This document shows positions 55,930-64,000 of a stretch of DNA of 64,000 bases, in pieces. The translations under genes were made by a program, and so were the position numbers. The notes under the pieces were generated by a model. The model worked only from the letters and a program-made list of their open reading frames with translations, ran no database searches and was not told where the DNA came from. This DNA comes from Bacteroidetes bacterium GWF2_33_16 (GTDB taxonomy: Bacteria; Bacteroidota; Bacteroidia; Bacteroidales; UBA12077). Numbering within the stretch: position 1 is the stretch's first letter; the number at the start of each line of letters is the position of its first letter. Location of the stretch: NCBI GenBank assembly GCA_001768565.1, contig MEOE01000023.1:62001-126000 (forward strand), written 5' to 3'.

Positions 55930-58900
55930 TTGGCTTTTGTGTTAAAAAAAACGGTTAAATACCTGTTATTTATTGTATTTTTTCTGTCCTGGGCTTTATT
56001 TGTCCAGGCAAATTTTTATTATATAAATCGGTCAATATTACCATATAATGTTTTATCTGCCGCTAATCCCATTTCTGACACAATTGACTTACCATATCCA
56101 TTTGAAGATCAGGACGAATACAATTTCTTTAAGAAGAAAAAAACATCTCCTTTGTTTCTTGGTAATCCGGATAATATTATAGAAACGGTTGAATATGATC
56201 CTGAAACAAATGAATATATAGTAACTCAAAAAATAGGAACCCTTAATTATCGGTCTTCTACAAGAATGACAGCTCAGGAATATAACAATTATCAATTTGA
56301 GCAATCGTTAAGAAATTACTGGCGCCAACGATCCAGAGGTGATGCATCGGCAACACAAACGGGTTTATTTCCTCAGCTTAGATTAGGAGGCGAAACATTT
56401 GACAAGATATTTGGTAGCAATGTTATTAATATTGTACCAATGGGTTCGGCAGAACTCATTTTTGCTGTTAATATTAATGAGGTTGAGAATCCCATTTTAT
56501 CTGAAAATCTTCGCAAAACAACAACCTTCGATTTTAAAGAAAAAATCACTATGGAGGTTAAGGGTTCGGTGGGTGATAAAATAAAATTGGGGATACGTTA
56601 CGATACTGAAGCAACTTTCGATTTTGAAAACCAAACAAAGCTTGAATATGTTGGCAAGGAAGACGAAATTATAAAACGTATTGAAGCCGGAAATGTAACC
56701 TTGCCCCTTCCTGGATCATTAATAACTGGAAGTCAGAGCCTTTTTGGTGTAAAAACAGAACTCCAATTTGGTAATTTAACAGTTACAGGTGTTTTTTCAC
56801 AGCAAAAAGGCGAAACCAAAGTAATAAATATTAAGGGTGGAGCGCAATCACAAACATTCGAAGTTCGTGCTGACGAATATGAAGCTAATAAACACTTTTT
56901 TCTGTCGCAGTATTTTAAAGATAATTATGATAAAATACTTGAAAGTCTTCCGGTTATTATGTCTCCATATAATATCTCCCGAGTTGAAGTTTGGGTAACA
57001 AATAAATATAATAACTATGAAGAAAATAGAAATATACTTGCTCTTTTAGACTTAGCCGAAAACAGGGAAAACATTTTTGCATCACCATATATTATTGACC
57101 CAACAACAATTTTTCAACCCCAACCAGCAAACGAAACCAATGAATTATATAATAAAATCTCTTTAATAGGTGGCATACGCGACATAAATCAAATTCAGAA
57201 TGCATTAAAACCATGGGCTGTTTACAATTTTCAACCAGGACAAGACTTTGAAAAGATTGAGAATGCCCGAAAATTGAAATCAAACGAATATACAATTAAT
57301 GAACGTCTTGGTTTTATTTCGTTGAATGTAGCGTTAAATTCTGACGAGGTACTTGCTGTTGCATATGAATATTTCTATAATGGTCAACGATATCAGGTTG
57401 GTGAATTTTCTACTGATGGTATAACTGGGGAAAATGTTCTACTACTAAAACTCCTTAAAGGAACAACTCTTACACCTAGCCTACCTACCTGGGATCTTAT
57501 GATGAAAAATATTTATGCTATTGGAGCATATCAGGTTAATAAAGAAGACTTCATTCTTGATGTGCTTTATCAGGATGATAAAACAGGAAATGCAATAAAC
57601 TATATTCCTGAAGGCAAGATAAATAAAAAGATTCTTCTTAAAGTAATGAATCTTGATAATCTCAATAGTCAGCTCGATGCAATTCCTGATGGACGCTTTG
57701 ATTTTATGGAAGGAATAACCATAAATCCATCGAATGGAAGAGTTATTTTCCCCGTTTTGCAACCCTTTGGCAAGAATCTAAGGAAAGCCTTTGGTGAAAC
57801 AATTGCAGATAGCATTATTGCAAACAAATATGTTTTTCAGGAACTGTATGATACTACACTTACATATGCACGCTTGGTTGCAGAGAAGAATAAGTTTTTA
57901 CTCCGCGGAGAATATCGTTCTGCTGCAAGTTCAGAAATTTCTTTAAATGCTATTAATATCCCCCAAGGCTCTGTAATTGTTACTGCAGGAGGACGTAAGC
58001 TGACTGAAAATATTGAATATACAGTAGATTACAATTTGGGTAGGGTACGAATTATTGATGCAGGATTGCTGGAATCAGGAACTCCAATTCAGGTTTCACT
58101 CGAAAGCAATGCTCTCTATAGCATTCAATCTAAAACTTTAATTGGCACACATCTAAACTACAGAATTACAGATGATTTCAATATTGGAGGTACATTAATT
58201 AATCTTACTGAAAAACCATTAACATCAAAGGTTGCCATTGGCGAAGAGCCTATTTCTAATACGATATGGGGTTTAAATACTTCTTACCGAACCGAATCGC
58301 AGCTTTTAACAACATTAATTGACAAATTACCATTTCTCGAAACAAAAGAAAAATCATCAATCAATTTCGATGGTGAGTTTGCACAATTGATTCCCGGACA
58401 TTCGGATGCAATAAAAGATGAAGGAAATGCTTATATTGATGATTTTGAGGGAAGTGAAACTTCTTTCGATATTAAAAGTTATAATTCGTGGGTTTTATCA
58501 AGTATTCCAAGAGGTATGCCCGATCTTTTTCCTGAAGCCGATGCAGACAGTTTAGTTTCAGGTTTTAATCGCGCCAAGATAGCATGGTATAAAATCGACC
58601 CTCTATTCCTTAGAAATACTTCAACTACTCCCGGACATATTAAGAGTGATGCCGAACAACAATCCAATCATTTTGTACGAGAAATTTTTGAACAGGAGAT
58701 CTTTCCAAACAAACAACCTGAATCGCAGATTCCCGCGGCACTTCAAGTATTAAACTTAGCCTACTATCCGAACGAAAGAGGTCCGTATAATTACGATTTA
58801 GGAAACAGTCCTTTTTCGTCTGGCTTAAACGCAGATGGGAGTTTAAGAAATCCGGAAACACGCTGGGGTGGAATTATGCGAGATATGCCTCAAAAAGATT

Positions 58901-61900
58901 TTGAAGCATCAAATGTTGAATATATTGAGTTTTGGCTGATGGATCCTTTTGTTTACGATTCTATTCAGGAAGGTGGAGAACTTTATTTCAACCTTGGTAA
59001 TATTTCTGAAGATATATTGCAGGATTCAAGAAAGAGCTTTGAAAATGGTCTGCCAAAATCGGCTACAGTTGAGAATGTTGACACTACAGCATGGGGACGT
59101 GTTCCATCAAAACAATCGTTGGTTAGCGCATTTGATGATACCCAACCAAATGCACGTAAATACCAGGATGTCGGTCTCGATGGACTTAGAGATACCGATG
59201 AACAGAGTTTCTTTAACTGGTATCTTACTGCTTTAGAAGGGATATTGAGCACACAAGCAATAGAAAAATTTAGCGAAGATCCTTCAAATGATAATTACCA
59301 TTATTATAGAGGTGGCGATTTCGATGCTCAAAAAGCAAGTATATTGGATCGTTATAAGAATTTTAATAATCAAGAAGGGAATTCTCCAACGGACGCTCAA
59401 TCGCCTGAAGACTACCCAACTTCGGCAACCAATATGCCCGACGATGAAGATATTAATAGTGACAACACGTTAAGTGAGACCGAAAGTTATTTTCAGTACA
59501 AGGTTGAAATTAGACCAGATATGATGGAAGTTGGTCAAAACTATATTGTTGACAGAGTGTGGGGTCATGATGTGGACTTGCCTAATGGTGACAAAAATGT
59601 CAAAATAAAATGGTATCAGTTCCGAATTCCAATTCGCGAACCAGAGCGTATTGTTGGACCTATTCAAGATTTTAAATCAATCCGTTTTATGCGTATGTTT
59701 TTAAAAGATTTTGAAGACAGCATCATTTTACGTTTTGGAAAACTCGAGTTGGTTCGTGGTGAATGGAGAAAATATAACTTATCGTTAATGGAAGGTCACG
59801 AAGCATTAACAACGCCTGAATACTCAAACGGAACAATAGATATCTCTTCTATTAATATTGAAGAAAACTCAAACTATGTTTTACCTCCGGGAGTCGATAG
59901 AGTAATTGACCCAACCAACCCTCAGCTAAGACAATTAAATGAGCAATCAATGGTTTTACGGGTAAAAAATCTTGATGATGCTGATGCCAGAGCTGCCTAT
60001 AAATCGCTTAACCTTGATATGAGGCAATATAAAAAGCTCAAGATGTTTGTTCATGCTGAGCAACTCGAAAATGAAATACTCAAAGATGAAGATTTGCGTG
60101 TTTTCATTCGCCTTGGCACCGATTATAAAGATAATTATTACGAGTACGAAATTCCACTAGTTGTAAGCGATCATGGTGATGAAGACAGATATGCCGCCTG
60201 GCCAGAAGAAAACGAGATTGAACTTATTTTGGATGATCTTATTCAGTTAAAATTAGCCCGTAACGATGAACTAAAAAAAGCCAATTCAAGCATTGCAATA
60301 AGCTCAATTTTTTCAATTTTTAAAGGGAAAAAGCGATTATCTGTTCGTGGAAACCCTAACCTAAGCAATGTAAGAACTGTTATGATTGGTGTTCGTAATC
60401 CGAGCAAGCAAAACAATATTATATCGTCAGATGACGGAATGCCAAAATCTGGTGAAATTTGGATTAACGAATTACGGTTAACCGACTTTAAAGAAGATGG
60501 CGGTTGGGCAGCCAGAGCAAGATTATCAACCCGTCTGGCTGATTTTGGTACAGTTAATCTGGCTGGAAGCATAAGTACACCTGGATTTGGAAGTATTGAA
60601 AAAAAGGTTAACGAAAGAAGTAAAGAAGAAATTATCGAATATGATATTTCAACTAACCTCGATTTGGGCAAGTTCTTTAACGAGAAATCCAAAGTGAGTA
60701 TTCCTGTTTATGCAGGCTATTCCGAAGGATTCATTAATCCCGAATATAATCCTCTTGAACCAGATGTTCCATTAAGCGTGGCTCTTGACAATGCTACATC
60801 CAAGAGTGAAAGAGACTCTATAAAAAATATTGCACAGGATTATACCCAGCGCAAAAGTTTGAATTTTACAAATGTTAAAGTGAATAGAATTTCCGAAAAA
60901 CCAAGAATTTACGATCCGGCAAATTTTTCAGCAAGTTATGCCTATAACGAATTGTTTTCGAGAGATATAAATACTGAATACTTTGTACAGAAGAATTATC
61001 GTGGAGGAATAAATTACAATTATATTGCGCGACCAACAAATATTACTCCTTTCCGCAAATCGAAAGTCCTAAATAAAAAAGCTTTTACAATTATTAAGGA
61101 TTTTAATTTTTACTATTTACCATCCAGCTTCTCATTTAGAACTGACTTAAACCGCAATTACCAAGAATTAAGAACCCGAAATATCAATAATCCAAATAAT
61201 ATTATTGAGCCATCATTTAATAAAGATTTTATTTGGAACCGCTATTACGACTTAAAATATGACTTATCACGATCGTTAAAGCTTGAATATTCAGCTCAAA
61301 ACACATCTCGTATTGATGAGCCCTATGGAATGGTCGATAAAGATCGTGATAAAGATTCATATGAACATTGGCGTGATTCTGTTTGGAGTAACATTAAAAA
61401 TTTTGGAAGAAATACCCAATACAACCAAAATTTAATTCTAACTTATAATATACCAATAAACAAACTTCCATTACTCGATTGGATTAATGCCTCAGCAAGA
61501 TATAATGGAACATTCAATTGGGATGCCAGCCCTATACTAAAAACATCGGAGATCGAACTTGGAAATACAATTCGCAACTCCCGTACCTATCAACTAAATG
61601 GACAGGCAAATTTACTATCGCTTTATAATAAAGCAGGATTTCTGAAAAGAATCAATCAAAAATACAGCAGTGATGCTTCTCGAAAAAAGAATAAAAAAAT
61701 TGAAACTGTAAGTTATCAGGAAGAAAAGGTAAACTTAAAAGCAAATCGAGCAAAGGGAATTGATCATAATTTAGGTACCGAAGATGTTACTATTAAAGTG
61801 ATCGATAAAACAGGCAAAGAGATTAAAGGAGAGTTGGAGGTTATAACCAAAAACAAAGTACGCTTTAAAACTGATTTAGATATTAATGAAGTAAAAATTA

Positions 61901-63351
61901 CCATCGAAGGAAAATTGGAAAAGAAAGAAAATCCATTGGTTTTTATTGCTGAGAATATGGCTTTATTGATTATGTCTGTAAAAAATGTATCTGTTTCTTA
62001 TACTGTTACAGATGGAACAACATTGCCCGGCTATACAGAGAAAACGCAGCTTTTTGGTATGAATAATGCTTTTGATGCATCATCTGCACCCGGGTGGCCT
62101 TTTGTTTTTGGTTGGCAAGATGATGATTTTGGAATAAAAGCAATTGAAAATGGCTGGTATACTTACGATACAACAATGATCAACCCTTATTTGATGACCC
62201 AAAACAAAAATCTTAACATAAGAGCCACGCTTGAACCTGTTCGAGGCCTTAAAATAGATCTTACTGCCAATCGAAGTATTTCAGAAAACAATAATCGCTA
62301 TTATTTGCCTGCACAATACGGAACAGAACCTTATAATGAACAAATTACTGGGAACTTTTCTATGACATACTTAACTATTCTTACTGCTTTTGAAGATATC
62401 TCCGGTGAAAATAATTATTATTCGCAAGCATATGAAGATTTTAAAAATTATCGTAACGATATTTCCCGTCGATTAGCCGAAACAAGAGCGCCCAATAGCA
62501 ATTACTCATACAACCCAAATGATCCACATGCAAATGATCAAGGATATATGGCAGGATATGGGAGTTTATCACAAGAAGTTATGATACCAGCTTTCCTTGC
62601 TGCTTATGGAGTTGTTGGCAAAGACAATATCGCTCTTGATATATTCCAAAAAATTCCATTACCAAACTGGAATATTCGCTTCGATAGACTAAAAGATATT
62701 CCTCTTTTAAAGAGATATTTTAAATCAATTAATATAAGTCATGCCTATAGATCTTCATATAATATTGGAACGTTTATTAATAATTTAGAATACTCTCCAG
62801 ACGAAGATGGTTATAGTTATATAATAGATCAGCAATCTAATTTTATTCCAGAATTCAACATCTCATCTGTATCAATAAATGAGCAATTTGCTCCTCTTAT
62901 TAATATTGATATGACTTGGATTAATAATCTTACTACGCGTTTTGAAATGAAAAAATCGAGAACTATAACGCTTAGTTTTTCAAATAATCAAATAACTGAA
63001 GTGCATAGCGATGAGTTGGGCGTAAGTTTAGGTTACCGATTCGATAACTTTAATCTGATTTTTGATTTTGGCAAACAACAGGAAAACTTTAAAAGCGATT
63101 TGAATATTCGAGCTAATCTGAAAATCCGCGATAATCTCACTATTCTCAGGAAAATTGCCGAAGAAGTAGATGATATCTCTGCAGGCGAACAAACAATTGT
63201 TATAGGTGTTTCTGCCGATTATCAGTTAAGCGATCGCTTAACTCTGCGCTTATTTTACGATAGAACCGCCCGCGAACCATTTATATCTACAACATACCCA
63301 ACATCAAACACAAGTTTTGGATTTAGCCTACGATTTACTTTAACGCAATAA
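55930..63351 (+). CDS. sprA: Type IX secretion system outer-membrane translocon SprA
   Basis: The gene encodes 2473 residues from a TTG at 55930 (GTG at 55939 is an alternative; no ATG fits). After a signal peptide comes the SprA N-terminal pattern PLFLGNPDNIIETVEYDP, then TRMTAQEYNNYQFEQSL and YWRQRSRG, and conserved blocks IDDFEGSETSFDI (about 840) and INELRLTDF (about 1515). The length agrees with the 36-strand SprA barrel. SprA is the outer-membrane channel through which T9SS cargo with C-terminal sorting domains leaves the cell. It follows ruvA by 11 bp and may be co-transcribed. The rest of the T9SS machinery is elsewhere. Confidence 0.96.
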   Translation: MAFVLKKTVKYLLFIVFFLSWALFVQANFYYINRSILPYNVLSAANPISDTIDLPYPFEDQDEYNFFKKKKTSPLFLGNPDNIIETVEYDPETNEYIVTQKIGTLNYRSSTRMTAQEYNNYQFEQSLRNYWRQRSRGDASATQTGLFPQLRLGGETFDKIFGSNVINIVPMGSAELIFAVNINEVENPILSENLRKTTTFDFKEKITMEVKGSVGDKIKLGIRYDTEATFDFENQTKLEYVGKEDEIIKRIEAGNVTLPLPGSLITGSQSLFGVKTELQFGNLTVTGVFSQQKGETKVINIKGGAQSQTFEVRADEYEANKHFFLSQYFKDNYDKILESLPVIMSPYNISRVEVWVTNKYNNYEENRNILALLDLAENRENIFASPYIIDPTTIFQPQPANETNELYNKISLIGGIRDINQIQNALKPWAVYNFQPGQDFEKIENARKLKSNEYTINERLGFISLNVALNSDEVLAVAYEYFYNGQRYQVGEFSTDGITGENVLLLKLLKGTTLTPSLPTWDLMMKNIYAIGAYQVNKEDFILDVLYQDDKTGNAINYIPEGKINKKILLKVMNLDNLNSQLDAIPDGRFDFMEGITINPSNGRVIFPVLQPFGKNLRKAFGETIADSIIANKYVFQELYDTTLTYARLVAEKNKFLLRGEYRSAASSEISLNAINIPQGSVIVTAGGRKLTENIEYTVDYNLGRVRIIDAGLLESGTPIQVSLESNALYSIQSKTLIGTHLNYRITDDFNIGGTLINLTEKPLTSKVAIGEEPISNTIWGLNTSYRTESQLLTTLIDKLPFLETKEKSSINFDGEFAQLIPGHSDAIKDEGNAYIDDFEGSETSFDIKSYNSWVLSSIPRGMPDLFPEADADSLVSGFNRAKIAWYKIDPLFLRNTSTTPGHIKSDAEQQSNHFVREIFEQEIFPNKQPESQIPAALQVLNLAYYPNERGPYNYDLGNSPFSSGLNADGSLRNPETRWGGIMRDMPQKDFEASNVEYIEFWLMDPFVYDSIQEGGELYFNLGNISEDILQDSRKSFENGLPKSATVENVDTTAWGRVPSKQSLVSAFDDTQPNARKYQDVGLDGLRDTDEQSFFNWYLTALEGILSTQAIEKFSEDPSNDNYHYYRGGDFDAQKASILDRYKNFNNQEGNSPTDAQSPEDYPTSATNMPDDEDINSDNTLSETESYFQYKVEIRPDMMEVGQNYIVDRVWGHDVDLPNGDKNVKIKWYQFRIPIREPERIVGPIQDFKSIRFMRMFLKDFEDSIILRFGKLELVRGEWRKYNLSLMEGHEALTTPEYSNGTIDISSINIEENSNYVLPPGVDRVIDPTNPQLRQLNEQSMVLRVKNLDDADARAAYKSLNLDMRQYKKLKMFVHAEQLENEILKDEDLRVFIRLGTDYKDNYYEYEIPLVVSDHGDEDRYAAWPEENEIELILDDLIQLKLARNDELKKANSSIAISSIFSIFKGKKRLSVRGNPNLSNVRTVMIGVRNPSKQNNIISSDDGMPKSGEIWINELRLTDFKEDGGWAARARLSTRLADFGTVNLAGSISTPGFGSIEKKVNERSKEEIIEYDISTNLDLGKFFNEKSKVSIPVYAGYSEGFINPEYNPLEPDVPLSVALDNATSKSERDSIKNIAQDYTQRKSLNFTNVKVNRISEKPRIYDPANFSASYAYNELFSRDINTEYFVQKNYRGGINYNYIARPTNITPFRKSKVLNKKAFTIIKDFNFYYLPSSFSFRTDLNRNYQELRTRNINNPNNIIEPSFNKDFIWNRYYDLKYDLSRSLKLEYSAQNTSRIDEPYGMVDKDRDKDSYEHWRDSVWSNIKNFGRNTQYNQNLILTYNIPINKLPLLDWINASARYNGTFNWDASPILKTSEIELGNTIRNSRTYQLNGQANLLSLYNKAGFLKRINQKYSSDASRKKNKKIETVSYQEEKVNLKANRAKGIDHNLGTEDVTIKVIDKTGKEIKGELEVITKNKVRFKTDLDINEVKITIEGKLEKKENPLVFIAENMALLIMSVKNVSVSYTVTDGTTLPGYTEKTQLFGMNNAFDASSAPGWPFVFGWQDDDFGIKAIENGWYTYDTTMINPYLMTQNKNLNIRATLEPVRGLKIDLTANRSISENNNRYYLPAQYGTEPYNEQITGNFSMTYLTILTAFEDISGENNYYSQAYEDFKNYRNDISRRLAETRAPNSNYSYNPNDPHANDQGYMAGYGSLSQEVMIPAFLAAYGVVGKDNIALDIFQKIPLPNWNIRFDRLKDIPLLKRYFKSINISHAYRSSYNIGTFINNLEYSPDEDGYSYIIDQQSNFIPEFNISSVSINEQFAPLINIDMTWINNLTTRFEMKKSRTITLSFSNNQITEVHSDELGVSLGYRFDNFNLIFDFGKQQENFKSDLNIRANLKIRDNLTILRKIAEEVDDISAGEQTIVIGVSADYQLSDRLTLRLFYDRTAREPFISTTYPTSNTSFGFSLRFTLTQ

Positions 63352-63424
63352 TCGATTTTTATAAAAAAATGATTATTTTTGGCTTGATTTTTTTCACGAG
63401 AATTTTAATTTAAAATAACTTATT

Positions 63425-63805
63425 ATGAATATTCCACAAAATCTAAAGTACACCAAAGATCACGAATGGATTCGTGTTGAAGGTAACGAAGCTTATGTTG
63501 GTATTACTGATTATGCACAAGGAGAACTTGGAGATATCGTTTTTATTGAGATCGAAACAGTAGGTGAAAAACTAGCTAAAGAAGAAATTTTTGGTACAGT
63601 AGAAGCTGTTAAAACTGTTTCTGATATGTTTATGCCTGTTTCTGGTGAGGTTTTAGAAGTTAATCCAAAACTTGAAGAATCTCCCGAAGTAGTAAACAAA
63701 GATCCTTACGGCGATGGTTGGTTTGTTAAAATTGCCATTACAAATGCAGCTGAAATAAGTGAATTATTAGATGCAACGGCATATGCTAAATTATTACAAG
63801 CATAA
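63425..63805 (+). CDS. gcvH: Glycine-cleavage system H protein
   Basis: The 126-residue protein shows the lipoyl domain with [18 protein letters not shown] at the start and the lipoylated Lys63 in [15 protein letters not shown], then [14 protein letters not shown] protein shuttles the aminomethyl group between the glycine-cleavage enzymes in the cytoplasm. No other gcv gene is in the window. A perfect terminator follows. Confidence 0.97.
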   Translation: MNIPQNLKYTKDHEWIRVEGNEAYVGITDYAQGELGDIVFIEIETVGEKLAKEEIFGTVEAVKTVSDMFMPVSGEVLEVNPKLEESPEVVNKDPYGDGWFVKIAITNAAEISELLDATAYAKLLQA

Positions 63806-63822
63806 TTTTATTTATTAAGATA

Positions 63823-63857
63823 AAAAAACGGCTCGAAAATTTTCGAGCCGTTTTTTG
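63823..63857. terminator. Bidirectional terminator between gcvH and infB
   Basis: AACGGCTCGAAAA runs into its exact complement TTTTCGAGCCGTT in a long palindrome with A and T runs on both sides, serving both converging genes. Confidence 0.92.
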
Positions 63858-63873
63858 TTTCCTATAATAGATC

Positions 63874-64000
63874 TTAAAGTTTTTTCTTTACCTCAACCTC
63901 CTGGTATCCCTCAACTATATCTCCTACCTTAATATCATTAAAGTTATCAATATTTAATCCGCATTCATAACCAGAAAGAACTTCTTTAACATCATCCTTA
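63874..64000 (-). CDS. infB: Translation initiation factor IF-2, C-terminal end (cut by window edge)
   Basis: The frame entering from the right edge ends with TAA at 63874-63876 and encodes 41 residues: [20 protein letters not shown], then [21 protein letters not shown] split here only for length. This is the conserved last segment of IF-2 (the GYECGLNI and GDIIE elements of domain IV). The factor recruits initiator tRNA to the ribosome. The remaining gene lies outside the window. Confidence 0.93.
   Translation of the reverse strand, partial: KDDVKEVLSGYECGLNIDNFNDIKVGDIVEGYQEVEVKKKL

Noticed and set aside
60243..60692. Antisense 149-codon frame within sprA
   Set aside because: It lies wholly inside a confidently identified gene and has no motif of its own.

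Overview
The window is about 64 kb of AT-rich chromosome from a Bacteroidota bacterium, most likely class Bacteroidia; order and genus cannot be fixed from the sequence. The markers are a SprA translocon gene of the type IX secretion system, TonB-dependent receptors with carboxypeptidase-like N-domains, a GSCFA protein, DUF5689/DUF3078/DUF4837-type proteins, LptE and KdsB (a Gram-negative envelope), MqnC (futalosine menaquinone route), a cysteate-synthase-like enzyme (sulfonolipid precursor), mostly SD-less starts and a few TAnnTTTG-like -7 boxes.

Layout. 1-5804 (minus): a surface cluster with a coiled-coil stalk of about 31 fifteen-residue repeats, an RHS-like protein without the RHS core, and the N-terminus of an SBBP beta-propeller protein. 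5805-7302: about 1.5 kb without a gene. 7303-14871 (plus): a tightly coupled five-gene operon (transglutaminase-like/7TM protein, RimK-related ATP-grasp ligase, membrane-anchored TPR protein, outer-membrane barrel, membrane aminopropyltransferase-like protein). It is bracketed by about 85-bp direct repeats and is the best candidate for a poorly described system. 15149-22201 (minus): pentapeptide protein, secreted protein, groL-groS, secG, a TPR-tailed protein, lptE and a sigma-54 activator. 22429-23172: kdsB. 23241-28970: TonB receptor, DUF5689-like lipoprotein and a divergent secreted EEP nuclease, read as a nucleic-acid scavenging locus. 29129-36394: small envelope genes, a second TonB receptor, GSCFA, a frameshifted four-helix-bundle gene inside a repeat-bounded element, an alpha/beta hydrolase and a DUF3078 protein. 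36500-44225: cysteate synthase, GT39, malic enzyme, pdxA, mqnC. 44234-50780 (minus): a cell-envelope run of M23 peptidase, dxr, rseP, tatA, LysM transglycosylase, a DUF4837 lipoprotein and a small protein. 50961-51033: initiator tRNA. 51291-63351 (plus): a PurF homologue with a degenerate glutaminase site, a PorE-like protein ending in SPOR domains, ruvA, sprA. 63425-64000: gcvH and the 3' end of infB.

How the parts fit. Most of the window is core envelope biogenesis (LptE, KdsB, SecG, TatA, RseP, Dxr, SprA) with accessory loci between. Intergenic DNA carries several unrelated families of degenerate repeats phased at seven nucleotides, one pair of which brackets the four-helix-bundle gene, plus REP-like hairpins. 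These repeats and the 7303-14871 operon are the parts most worth following up.
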